DNA of 64,000 bases from Trichostrongylus colubriformis (taxonomy: Eukaryota; Nematoda; Chromadorea; Rhabditida; Trichostrongylidae): assembly GCA_963978905.1 (NCBI GenBank), contig OZ022256.1, positions 46,858,001 through 46,922,000 of the forward strand, read 5' to 3'. The stretch's first letter is position 1, and each line of letters begins with the position of its first letter. The notes under the pieces are model-generated. The model made no database searches. It had not been told where the DNA came from and saw nothing but the letters and a program-made list of their open reading frames with translations. Below, piece by piece: positions 11,434 through 22,091 of the stretch. A program made the position numbers and the translations under genes.

Positions 11434-12441
11434 TAAGCTTCCTATCAATGACCGTGCGTCCCATCATGCGCATTAACCGTGCAACCTTCCCACTTACACA
11501 CCAATTTATCAGCACCACAATGGGAATGGTCTACTATTAACATGGCAACATTCACCTTCAAAACTCTCGTTGTCCTCTTACGCGCAAAACAGTAGCAAGT
11601 TTTGGACAATTCTGTGTTCTGTTGATAGTGTAACTCTAATTTGGTGGAAAATGTGCGCAAAATTCCGATTGCGAAAAAACTTGTTCTTTCAGCGGCTCAA
11701 TTCCATATCCACTCAGTGGCTTATTGGGTCCACAAAGTGCTCTTAGTCGAAACGTAACTAAACGGATTTGTTTGCCAACGCCTGTCAATCGTAGTCAATA
11801 CCTTTACGGAAGGCCCTTTCGGGGTGCTCAAAATAGGGCTATGCCAGTTGATTCTCCTTCAGGATATCGCTTCAGGATACCCACTCTCCATAACCCTGTC
11901 CCTCTGTAGCGCTCCTCTAGGTTCAGAACGACAGGACCCATTGAAAAGCAGACACGAATCTAACAAGAGCCGAAGGCACAACGCCTCCCAAAATGGTGTC
12001 AGCGACTCCTTGCCTGTCTTTGCGAGTCGTATTGTCTTATTGTGTGCGTTCAGGAAGCATTCAAATGCTTATACTAATACGTGTAGCTGCGGAATCCATG
12101 GCGCATGGCTCAACGAATGCCCACGATTCAACATCAGTATTACATACAGCCTTGCATTGCCTCATTCGATCTTCTTATTCTAAACCAATACTAGGCACAG
12201 CCACATGCATGCCACATGGACAAGATAAACCCAACACTACGTAAACGAAACAATTCATCTCTTTCTTCATCTCTCCCACCTCTATAACAACACCAAATAG
12301 ATCAACAATAACAGTATTTCCAAACGTCGCGAAATCCCTTCGATGAACAATGCATTTTGAATGTTTAAAACAAAGAGAAAAAACGTAACCATCGGCACAC
12401 ATCATCATACTGTACAAGAGGGAGAAAATGTGGGACGAGAT
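11434..12441. other. Downstream flank of the CNBP-like gene
   Basis: This is the 3' flank of the minus-strand CCHC gene. I could not find a clear AATAAA on the minus strand in the first 200 bases after its stop. No other gene is supported. Confidence 0.4.
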
Positions 12442-14376
12442 CTACTGTTGAGGACAATCGCGGGAGATATGGCCGGATCCTTGGCACTTGTAACAGCGTT
12501 TCGCATCTGCTGAGCCACTCTCGTTGCAATCTCGGGAAATATGCCCTGGCTTTCCGCAGTTGTAGCACTTCTGACCACCACGGAACCCGCCACCACCTCC
12601 TCCCGAAGGGCATTCACGAGCGAAATGACCTTGGCCTCCACACTGGTAACATTCCTGTCCACGAGATCTGTATCCACCTCCACCACCGCGTCCACCGTCA
12701 CGTTGTTGGGTGCATTCACGCGAGAAGTGCCCGGCCTCTCCACAGTTATAGCATGAACCACCACCTGCAAAGAAAATAAGTTCAGGCAGCATTTGATAAT
12801 CGTCACTACCACTTCCCCGTCATCCACGAAACCTCTCCGTCCTCCACATCATGTGTATGTAGTCAGCAAGACTTCGCCAAAATATTGCGTTGCGACTTTC
12901 GTTCAGCACCAAATGAAACGAGATGACCTGTCGATCTTAGAACTCGCGATTACGCGATTTCGCACGCCAAGCCGTAGCATCTCAGAATCGCAATCGAAAT
13001 CGCGACACCGCAGGAGCGAAAGTCTAACATCAACCTCCTAACAAGTCGTCATCAATGAGGAGTTGTACAACTTCTACACATGCAGGATCAGCTAAAGTAC
13101 TATCCCAGATACAAAACCGCAGCGTCCTACATTAGCATTCTCTACCCAACGGCCCTCTCACCCCTGATGACGAAAGATGCGGTGATAAGCATTCATCAAC
13201 TGGCTTCAAGCATTCATCTTCATTCATCGACTTCAACCACTTGGCTTACGATCATTATCCTCGTAATATCCTCCAAAGTTTAGCTTGTTATTACTGTGAT
13301 GAATGTAGATATGGATATAGACCCCCCATTCCGTACTCAACTCATAGCACTAGACACTCAAAGCTGTCCTGTCAATAGAAAAGGGTACATGTGAATTCTC
13401 CTTCGCATCTGGGTAACTGAACACTTAAGGCCGCCATCAGACTTGGCGATTTTGCGGTATCACGGCTCCGAAAAAAATTGTTTTCGCTAAAAATTCGCCC
13501 ATAAAATAAAAGTTATCTGGGATGCTGATTACAACATGGCATCCGTGACGTTGACGCCAATATGCTGTATTGCATTAAACTAGTGCAACAACTTTTCGCC
13601 AATTTCGCTGAAACCAGACCTATAAGGATATTAGGTGCTGATCACGAATCACGAAGCATCCTTTTGAGACCCTGGGACGTTCACTGCCACAGCGCCGGTG
13701 CTAATATATCAGTAGAAGGGAACTTACCGTTCCCGCTACTTTTACCGAGGCCGTAGGGAGGAGGACACTTTCTTTTCCGCCAAGGCGCCTTTTTTAACCA
13801 AAGATGTGCTTTAGTGCAAATATTGATGGGAGGATAACATTAGCTGAACGAATATTGTGTACAGTACAAATAAGGACAGGACTATCTTGACCCAAACGGC
13901 GTTCGCGCGAAGACTGAATATGATATTCGTGATCACCACTCCAAACAACCCACACGACAACTTCAAACGAAATCGGTGAGAAAAAAAATGTTGCCAAATT
14001 AGATGCAGCTGCACCATGTTGGCGCCGACGTCAACGACAGAGTCACAGTAGATGAAAACCCCAAAAAGCCCCCCCCCACTACATTAGCACCAAAAAAATT
14101 TTTTTGACCCATTCAAGGTGTCTATGGTAGTTATAGTTGAATAGTGCCACTCTTTTCTATACACAAAAGCAGATCCCAGGGATTTTAACGAAGTTCTTGC
14201 TGACAACACAATTTGAGGGGTAATGGAGACGAAAACATCGAATTACCTAAGCGTACTCAACACCCCAAACACCACCAAGTAGCACCTCCGCTTCGACCGC
14301 CTGATTCTCCTCCACTAGGACAGTTGCGAGCGATGTGGCCGGTTTCGTGGCACTTATAACATTCCGTGTCCGACAT
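12442..14376 (-). CDS. CNBP: CNBP-family CCHC zinc-finger protein
   Basis: Two exons: 14286-14376 (start ATG, 30 codons plus one base) and 12442-12764. The donor GTGCTA and the acceptor TTTGCAG join in phase to give a Gly run. The 137-aa product has five CX2CX4HX4C knuckles: CYKCHETGHIARNC, CYNCGEAGHFSREC, CYQCGGQGHFAREC, CYNCGKPGHISRDC and CYKCQGSGHISRDC. Gly/Arg linkers separate the first knuckles. This is the layout of CNBP/Byr3/Gis2 proteins, which bind single-stranded nucleic acid, including G-rich mRNA, and act in translation control. Vertebrate CNBP has seven knuckles, so this one is shorter. CTTCCAG lies six bases upstream of the ATG, at a position that suits a spliced-leader acceptor. 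The 1521-bp intron holds repeat debris. The divergent neighbour is pbs-1. Confidence 0.93.
13429..14060. repeat. Repeat debris in the CNBP intron
   Basis: At 13429 a GGCCGCCATCAGACTTGGCG end resembles the GGCC TIR family, and it is preceded by TTAA. No matching right end is seen. From about 13530 to 14050 there are loosely mirrored blocks (GTTGACGCCAATATG against CATGTTGGCGCC, and GCCAATTTCGC against GAAATCGG), so an old foldback element is likely. Confidence 0.4.
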
Positions 14377-15334
14377 CACACCCTGGAAGTTGATCGTTGT
14401 AATACAGGTAAAAAACGTAAACGAAACAACGGCTCAAAGCGGCCAACTCGAACGTCAGCGGTGTAAAAATGTGAAACGTCATTCAAAACTGTGAAAGGTC
14501 TCCTGAAGAAGAACAAGCGACGAAAAGGTGATCAAAAGAGGTAAACACATCGCATTCGAAACTCTGACAGCTTTCGTTGCACCTGGCCTGTTTTCGCAAC
14601 AAGCAAAGCGGGGAAAAACAAGCACGCGGCCTGGAAAACTAAAACCCTTGGATCCGGCCCACGGCGAAAACCCCTACTTGAACAACCATTTTCTTCAGGA
14701 AACAACGCTTGAAATGACATCACCTACAAAATAAACGAATATTAATCAGACCTAACCACTCCGTATGGATGACGACCGCTCGAATGATGATCCCAAAATT
14801 CTGCAAGTTTGGCAAACGTAGGACATGCTCTGATGTGCAGATAGTACGGTAGGCGCGCTAATTCAAATATGAATTGTCATGCTCGGCCACCAAGTGTCAC
14901 CAAGTTTGTATGTTTCAACGGAACAGTTACTCTAGTATTTATCTATTTGGTCGCTTTCTTGCGATCACATATTAGGATTAGTCTAGTTATTTCTTTTTGT
15001 CAAACGGTAATTTGTAGTTATTTTCTTGTGATAGCTTTTCTAATAGTTTTTTATTATTGTAAATTTTTACCCGTTCCTAATCTTTTTTGTTCCTCTTGGC
15101 GACTTTTATCACAAAGCATTGTTGTAGTCGTTGCTGGAATGTATTCTGGAAGATTCTCAAAATTCACCTCTGCCGCTGTTTCCTTTACCATTTATCAATT
15201 TCTTGTCACGGTATTCCATTTCCGTTCTATTCCATTTGCAGCTCGCCACAAAATTCATGGGGTTTAGGCTCATTCTGTGAATGTTTTCTTTGAAAATGGT
15301 TTTTCAGCTTTTCATAGTAGCTTTTAGATCTGAA
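14377..15334. promoter_or_regulatory. Shared intergenic region, CNBP-like / pbs-1
   Basis: A 958-bp region between two divergent start codons. On the right it ends with two acceptor-like sites, TTTTTCAG at 15300-15307 and CTTTTAG at 15321-15327. The second leaves a 7-base leader before the pbs-1 ATG, which fits spliced-leader addition. No TATA box or other element is firmly recognised. Confidence 0.5.
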
Positions 15335-17594
15335 ATGGATGTTATGCCTGATGAAAAACGTGAAGCGATTCCTGCCATTGGATACTATCCACACGAGCCC
15401 ATCAGCACTGGAGTCAGTTTGAATTTTTAGAGCTTTTGCGAGCTTTCGGATTTTCAGTGTCGTATGAGTTCACTTTTTTCCATCGACCATGCTTACATGA
15501 ATGAGGAACTTATGATTTCTTCCAAACGAATTTCTTTACTAAAGTCTTGGCGGGCCTACGCCTGATTGTTGTTCACAGCGATTGATGGCTTTTAGGTTTG
15601 ATCCCTACCCCCCCCCCCCTTCTCGATCCCTCCAACATACGACATAATCTCGGGTATAATCTTTCCAAGTAAGTGTGGAGCGATTATGCCTGTGCATCTG
15701 TCATCATTATTGGATCAGTGCATCTACGCCGACAGCAATAAAGATGCGAGACGAAAAGAAGAAATGTTGTGGGCCGAGAATGCGGAAACTGAATTTTTTC
15801 TCCCCAACCGAATCCATATGGTTTTTTAAAGCCTCAGTGGTACGGGTAGAGGGACGATGTTTACAGTAGTCGAAAAAGTTAGCTACATTGGCTGTCGGCT
15901 AGCACAGCATAGATTGTACTTGATTGCTGTTGAAAGCTCCTAATGAATGGTAGCATAAGGACAAATCCATCTCCCCGAATTCACTTCTTTAGACCACCCT
16001 TATTGCTATGGAATTTGATGGTGGCGTAGTCGTTGGAACTGACTCGAGAACCAGTTCAGGGTGAGTGAAATTTCGCTATGCTAGGCTATATATTTCGATT
16101 ATTTGGTTCAATCTTTGGCGTGAAAATGTTATTTGAATTGGAACTATCACGGAATAGTCATCCCTGGTTTTGCAGTGTCACTACCTTTGATTTAAAAGTC
16201 AATACATGTTTCACTGGAATCAAGCACTGATTCAAATTGGGTGACAAACAACAAAAAATTTATTTATCGTGCTTGAAATACCCCACTACATAAACTTGTG
16301 ATCGCTTTCTACCGCTACATGTTTTGAATCTGCGCTTTAAAGTTGACCTTTTTTTTTGTTGATGAAGATTTATAGATCCTTTATCGCTTCTCGAGCTACA
16401 AACAAAATTACACCCATCACCGATCATTTGGTGGTATGCCGTTCCGGTACCGCAGCAGACACTCAAGCTATCGCTGATATAGTCAAGTATCACCTTGAAG
16501 TTTACACGTAAGTGAATTTTTCTCTGAATCCCACTTTCGTGCTAACTTTGTTACTTGTTTATTCCTCCGCACATTCTACTCAGCGATATGCATTGTAGAG
16601 AAATACATAATTCAGAATGCTGGAGCAAGAGCCTGTCTCTATTTACCGAGCTACACAAATTTTCCGTAAATTCCTATATAACTACCGTGATCAACTTTCC
16701 GCATCAATGCTCGTGGCTGGTTGGGATGAGAAGTGCGGAGGACAGGTAAGAGATCCTGTCGCAAGAGCATTCTACTACTCGTACTGGACCGAAGCTGAGA
16801 TTTTCAGCTTTACGCTCTTCCAATAGGAGGTTTCGTGACTCGACAAAAATCAACTGCTTCCGGGTCGGGATCTACTTTTGTGCAGGTGTGTTTCGTATTT
16901 TTGTGGTTCCGGTATCTTTGAGTGGAAACCCTTCCGTTATTGGCTTTGCAACGTCACGTAAACCCTTCGCACATCTAACGTTTTCAGTAGTGCACTCCTC
17001 ACTACGCTAATTATCTGCGCGCATTGATCGCAGTGATTTTGCTGTTTCATTCTTTCCTTTTTTGTGAGCTCTGATTTCAGGGATACCTCGACAACGCATG
17101 GAAGCCGAATCTGACGAGGGATGAGTGCAAAGCAATTGTAAAACAGGCTGTTGGATTAGCAACATTCCGCGATGGGTGAATACCTTCTCTATCTTGATAG
17201 TAGAACCTTGATAGTACCAGTGCATCAAATTACTCAATCTCAACGGAGCGGAGGTTTCGAAGGTTTCATCTGCACGGTTGCCATGGGTTTCCCCAGTCCC
17301 TTATTATTGCGCTATCTCCTACCTGTGCTCTTCTGGCATAATGTAGTGCAGTAAGGTGTCACGTGGGGTTTTTCCACAGCGTGCGAAGTAATGGAAATGG
17401 AATATTGACTACGCATTCTTGGCCTTATAGAGATAACTTTCAGCTCGTCCGGTGGTGTAGTGCGCTTAGCAACGATCGACAAGACGGGCACGAAAATGGA
17501 GCTGTTCCGTCCTGACAAGCCAGGATTCCCTGTTGTTAAGCCTCCGTGTGCTCATCTTTCGTTCCCTCCTCATCTCGAACAAGCAGAAGTGTGA
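15335..17594 (+). CDS. pbs-1: Proteasome subunit beta-1 (PSMB6/pbs-1 type)
   Basis: This encodes the caspase-like catalytic beta subunit of the 20S proteasome. Exons: 15335-15412, 15993-16060, 16376-16507, 16616-16745, 16808-16885, 17081-17175 and 17444-17594. All six introns are GT-AG, 62-580 bp, and phases agree, giving 243 aa. Residues 1-26 are a propeptide ending STG. The catalytic Thr follows directly ([19 protein letters not shown]), with Asp17, Arg19 and Lys33 of the mature chain in place. Later motifs are the SGTAADTQA helix, VAGWDEK, the Gly-Ser-Gly-Ser turn and RDGSSGG with the Asp and Ser of the active site. The propeptide/mature boundary coincides with the first splice junction. 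Length matches the family (about 240 aa). No break is seen, so the gene should be functional. An AATAAA lies 78 bases past the stop. Confidence 0.97.
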
Positions 17595-17671
17595 TCATTT
17601 TCGCGATTTCAACATGGTCCTTGTTCTGTGTGAAAATGTACTTTTTGGATTTATAATAAGCGTATTTACGA

Positions 17672-17677
17672 AATAAA
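17672..17677 (+). terminator. pbs-1 polyadenylation signal AATAAA
   Basis: AATAAA occurs 78 bases after the pbs-1 TGA, in an AT-rich stretch. This gives a 3' UTR of roughly 90-100 bases. Confidence 0.75.
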
Positions 17678-17842
17678 TTATGTTGAAAGATGGCTCTATC
17701 GACTGCACGCTTGAGGGTAGACGTAGTTTCCGGGTTGAGCCTGAACGATACTCCTTTGTCTTCTCCTCTTCTCCTTTCCAAAAAGCCATTTTGTGCAGCA
17801 TCGCCATGAATCGCGCGCAGTAGTGTGTGCCCGTCAGCTGGT

Positions 17843-17958
17843 CATAAATATAGGTTGTATCATGACTAACAATGTAAATCGCAGTATCAAGGGAAATGCA
17901 CCATTTTTTGGAACGCTAGGCAATTCAGCGGTCGATACATCGGCCAGTGATATCAGAA
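17843..17958 (-). repeat. R1 repeat, left part of a copy split by the Helitron
   Basis: It reads as the reverse complement of the R1 block near 8870-8970 (ATCGCAGTATCAAG, GAACGCTAGGCAATTCAGCG, CGATACATCGG) and stops at ATCAGAA. The remainder of the same copy resumes at 28642 with TATAAACAAAATATG. Compare the intact copy at 3800-3860, whose complement reads ATCAGAACATAAACAAAAT. Confidence 0.85.
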
Positions 17959-18059
17959 TCTTCTATTATATATCTTCTATTATATAAACCACTAACTTTG
18001 TCTGTAGGTTTGTCGGTAGGTTTGTCGGTATGTCTGTCCGCCCGCAAGTGAATGATAGT

Positions 18060-19350
18060 GATTAGGGAATGATAAAGCAAAGCAACCGCTCTAAGTAGTG
18101 AGACACTGATGGATGTTGAAGTATCATTGTAAGGCCATGCTATCCTAGTGATAGCACCTCCTACTTATATAAGCACCTATTTTGTACTCTCGCCGTCATT
18201 CTGGGGTGTGCTGGCGTCTCACTAGGTGTCAGGAAGGTGAGATTGCATGCAGGTATGTTGAGAAGTTGGAGGAACTGTACCGTTGGGACTAGACCGACCT
18301 AGGGGTGAGTAATTGAGTAAATGAAGTTTTTAGCAATTCATGGTCGGCTTAGTTGACTATCATATTTGCGTAGATGGTCGGAAACGCCGTGGAAACGATA
18401 AAACGTAGACGAAAAAGTGTTGCCAAGACGCCGTGTGTGCAGTGTCCGAACTACAAGGGTACCGTAGACCAAAACTGCCACCTCCCGGTGTCTTTAAAGG
18501 GACAACAGAAGAAATCGTCTACTTAGTGCAAGCGATACTACCTGCTGTTGGAGTGTAGGGCCGTGTTTCTCTCATTGTGGCATCTCCTAAGTCTACGCAG
18601 TACATTTACGGCCACTGCCTACAGCCACTGTGCAAGGTTGCTGATCCCTCCGATCCGGCGCGTGCGTCTCTAAGCGGTGGATTTTGCCGATCAACCAACT
18701 AAGTAATAAAACGTTGGGGTTTTTTGGCAAATCAGCTATCAGTGAACGTATATTTGCCAACGGACTATTGCTTTACTCATCGTTTCATTCATTCGTTTAT
18801 TGAACAAACAATGAACGGCGGCGATTCATCAAGCCTATCGCAGCAAGAAAGAGGACGGTAAGCCCAGCTTTTACAGATCTTACCCGCTTGCCAAAGCAAG
18901 GGAGCCGCGCTGATATCGTCCTTGAAAGCCGAATGTTGGGAGGAACCCCTCCGCCCCTCTGGAGGCAGTAGGGCGTGGCGAGATCTACGCCTTAGAATAA
19001 TAATCATCTCTTCACAGCGCTCCTTTATCTATATTGAAAGTGGCACGAGTAGATAAATGCATGGCATTAACTATCTTGCTTCTGCGTGAATGATTTTGGG
19101 AAATCCGTCGTGTTCTCCTCCATAGCAACACTTTGCGCTAACAAGTAAAGAGCAGAACACGTCAATATCCACACACAGTATAATGCAGAATTTACCGCTT
19201 TGTAACGACAAGGAAAAATTTGAACGATTCTTGCTCACTCTTGCCGTTTTCACAAAGCATTGAAAGTAATCATCGTGTGCAGAAGTATCGAGTGGTAAAA
19301 TTTGCCGTAAAATATTACTCACTCTTGCCGCGTCTAGACTGGCAAGCCAT
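18060..19350. other. Helitron 5' leader region, no gene seen
   Basis: A GT-rich CTGTCGGTAGG tract (17995-18050) is followed by non-coding sequence. The block 18930-18975 has a short CCTCCG..CTGGAGG hairpin. No open frame here has Helitron similarity. Confidence 0.5.
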
Positions 19351-19391
19351 TTGTCAATGCTGCTCACAAAAATTTACATTCTTCTCTTTGA

Positions 19392-20040
19392 GATGAGACT
19401 TACTAAGCTGATCAAATTTTTAATAAAAATTACTAGCAGGAGAAGGCAGTCTGAAACAGATCCAGAAAGCCGTGAGAGAGAAGCTACCAGAAAACGGGTG
19501 AGAAGAGAACAGGAAAGCGCCGAGGAGCGGCAAACAAGGCTTCAACGGGAGGCTGAGCAGAGAAGGCGAAGACGATTGCAGGAGTCGCAAGAACAAAGAA
19601 GGATTCGCCAAACACAAGATGCTCAGAGAGCTAGACTCCGCAGATGGCAAGAAAATGCGCCTCAGCGGGAAGCTCGGCTTCCAGGGAACGCCGAGAGAGT
19701 TCGTGCTCGAAGAGAGATGGAGGATGAAGCTCAGAGGAGTACACCTCGCGGAAGACGCTGAAAGAGCTAGAGTGCGAAGGAATCAGGAAAACGAAGAGCA
19801 AAGAGAAGCAAGGTTGGCGCAAGAGGCTCAGAGATCTCGATCTCGAAGACAACTGGAGAATGATGAAAGTAGAAGAGCGCGTCTGTCAGAGGAAGCTGAG
19901 AGAGCTCGAAGTCGCAGAGAGATGGAGGATGAAGAGCAGAGGAGTACACGCCTTGCGGAAGACGCTGAAAGGGCTAGAGTGCGAAGGGATCGGGAAAACG
20001 AAGAGCAAAGAAGCAAGGTTGGCGCAAGAGGCACGGGAAA
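19392..20040 (+). pseudogene. Helitron Rep N-terminal coiled-coil repeats (broken)
   Basis: A run of about nine 23-residue repeats (69 bp) of the form RLAxEAxRxRxRRxxExEEQR, predicted as a charged coiled coil. Such repeats occur at the N terminus of many Helitron Rep/helicase proteins. A one-base loss near 19735 and a two-base loss near 20010 shift the frame; both show when units are compared with each other. The array ends abruptly at 20040 in sequence that belongs much later in the protein. Confidence 0.85.
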
Positions 20041-21429
20041 TGCACGAAAAGATTTCCGAAGCAGTTCCGTGATACGACATGTACAGAACTCGACGGGTAT
20101 CCGGAATAGCGACGACCTGATGACGGCAGAACTGTCGTTTCCGGTGGGGAAACACTGGATAACAAGTCCGTTGTTCCGTACAACAAATATCTAGCCCTCC
20201 GTTACAACGGCCATTTGAATGTCGAAAGCTGTGGAATGATTCACGCTGTTAAGTACCTGTACAAGTATGTATATAAAGATCCCGATCGAGCTGCTTTGCG
20301 CATGCTCAGAAGAAGCGGCAACGAAGAAATTGGCACGATTGATGAGATCAACGAGTTCGTCAACACTAGATATGTATGTGCTCCAGAAGCTGTGCACAGA
20401 TTACTTGGATTTGACCTTCAATCGAAATCGGACACGGTATACAGATTGCAGGTCCACCTCCCGGACCACCAAATTGTAAGGCCGCTTCCATACTTTGCGC
20501 ACCGACGCCGGCACGCGCGTGACGCAGGCACGCGCGTGACGCGGGCACGCGCGTGACGGCGTCGGTGCGCAAAGTATGGAAGCGGCCTAAGTTTTCAGGC
20601 GGGTCGAGAAGAAGAGGCAATTTGACGAGCAGAGGAAAAGGACACTACACTAACTGCTTTTTTCAAGCTGAACGAGGAACACTAAGCTTTGTACAGTGAA
20701 GGTGTAGTGCCTGAAGGGGAGAAAGATGCTCGATCTTTGCTCTAGGTTCAGTTGCCTGAGTTTTTTTCTTTTGATCAGCAAACAAGGAAGTGGAAGGCGA
20801 GGAGGAGACAGAATCGTCAAATTGGAAGAATGTACACTGCAAATCCTCGGGACGTAGAACGCTACAGTCTTCGGATACTCCTCTTGAATAGGAGAGGACC
20901 TAAGTCGTTCAACGATTTAAAGACTGTCGATGGAGTAATTCATAACACGTTCAAGGAGGCAGCTAAGGCTCTAGGAGTGATGAATGACGACTCTCATTAC
21001 GATAGCTGTTTGAACGAAGCATCCGAGCCAGCACAACTTCGATCTCTCTTCAGTAGCCTTCTATGCTTTTGTACTATCAAGTAGCCTCAGCGACTTTGGG
21101 ACAAGTTCAAGGGAGTTATGGCAGAAGACTACATTCATCGTGGTGTGAATACTGATGAAGCTGTAGTTTATGCTTACTTTGACATCTTGGATAGGATGAC
21201 GATTTGTGGCGCCGATTTAATGAGCTTCATAAGGCCACCTTCCCATCGAAGGCCAATGCAGCCCGATGAACAGATTTTCAATGAAGCAGAACACCGTGCT
21301 AATGGGAGACAACTGATGGAAAATCTCAACGAGTATCAGAGAAGAGCTGCTGATAGTATTCTGCAGGCTGTAAACGGTGGAGAAAACAGACACTTTTTCA
21401 TTGATGGTCATGGAGGAAGTGGGAAAACC
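20041..21429 (+). pseudogene. Helitron Rep C-terminal part and helicase start (broken)
   Basis: It opens at CTKRFPKQFRDTTC and DGYPE-stop-RRPDDG, then VVPYNKYLALRYNGHLNVE, AVKYLYKYVYKDPDRAA and FVNTRYVCAPEA, which are conserved Helitron Rep blocks. The upstream part of Rep, where the HUH (His-x-His) motif lies, is absent, so Rep could not nick DNA. The usual YLDxRY motif reads FVNTRY, so one of the paired Tyr positions may be lost. After the 108-bp MITE the frame resumes with SFQAGREEEA, TTLTAFFKLN, IGRMYTANPRDVERY and VDGVIHNTFKEAAKALG. At least three more stops follow. The part ends in the Walker A motif GHGGSGKTY, cut by the mariner. Confidence 0.92.
20480..20587. mobile_element. GGCC-family MITE, 108 bp, perfect hairpin
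   Basis: The 31-bp inverted repeats are perfect and start GGCCGCTTCCATACTTTGCG. The loop has three GCACGCGCGTGACG-type tandem units. The flanks are TAA on both sides (20477-20479 and 20588-20590). Removing the element and one TAA restores the Rep frame as HQIV-SFQAG. A TWA target duplication with GG ends suggests a PIF/Harbinger-type non-autonomous element. Confidence 0.92.
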
Positions 21430-21533
21430 TATTAGGTTGATTCATAATAAATCGGACAAATTGACCAATTTTAATCATTGTCGTACAACTTTTTTACGAC
21501 AACAGGGATTCACTTGAAATATTTACATTTACA

Positions 21534-22091
21534 TTTACATTTATTTCCGTTATTCATCTGACATAAACAGAGAAACGGGCCATGATCTCAAACCATTCAG
21601 AAGTTGTAGCCATGTTCTTCCAATCTACTCCAGCGAACATCTTGAAATCATCTTCCCATCGCATACGTGGTCGTCCAACTGATCTGTTTCCATTGGGCTT
21701 CCAGTTCAATAGCCGTACTTCCCACCGTGTGTGGTCTCTTGTCATCAACTTATTCGCGTACATCCACTTGCGTTTTCTGGCTTCGACGACAGCGTCTGTT
21801 AGTTTATTTACATTTACATTTATTTCCGTTATTCATCTGACATAAACAGAGAAACGGGCCATGATCTCAAACCATTCAGAAGTTGTAGCCATGTTCTTCC
21901 AATCTACTCCAGCGAACATCTTGAAGTCATCTTCCCATCGCATACGTGGTCGTCCAACTGATCTGTTTCCATTGGGCTTCCAGTTCAATAGCCGTACTTC
22001 CCACCGTGTGTGGTCTCTTGTCATCAACTTATTCGCGTACATCCAATTGCGTTTTCTGGCTTCGACGACAGCGTCTGTTAGTTTAGTCCTT
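21534..22091 (-). repeat. Tandemly duplicated RTE 3' end (279-bp period)
   Basis: The last part of the RTE, including the C-terminal codons (ends RFSVYVR-stop) and the tail repeat, occurs twice 279 bp apart: TATTTCCGTTATTCATCTGA starts at 21542 and at 21821. The copies differ by only a few substitutions. It could be a tandem duplication or a 5'-truncated RTE inserted in the tail of the first. Confidence 0.85.
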
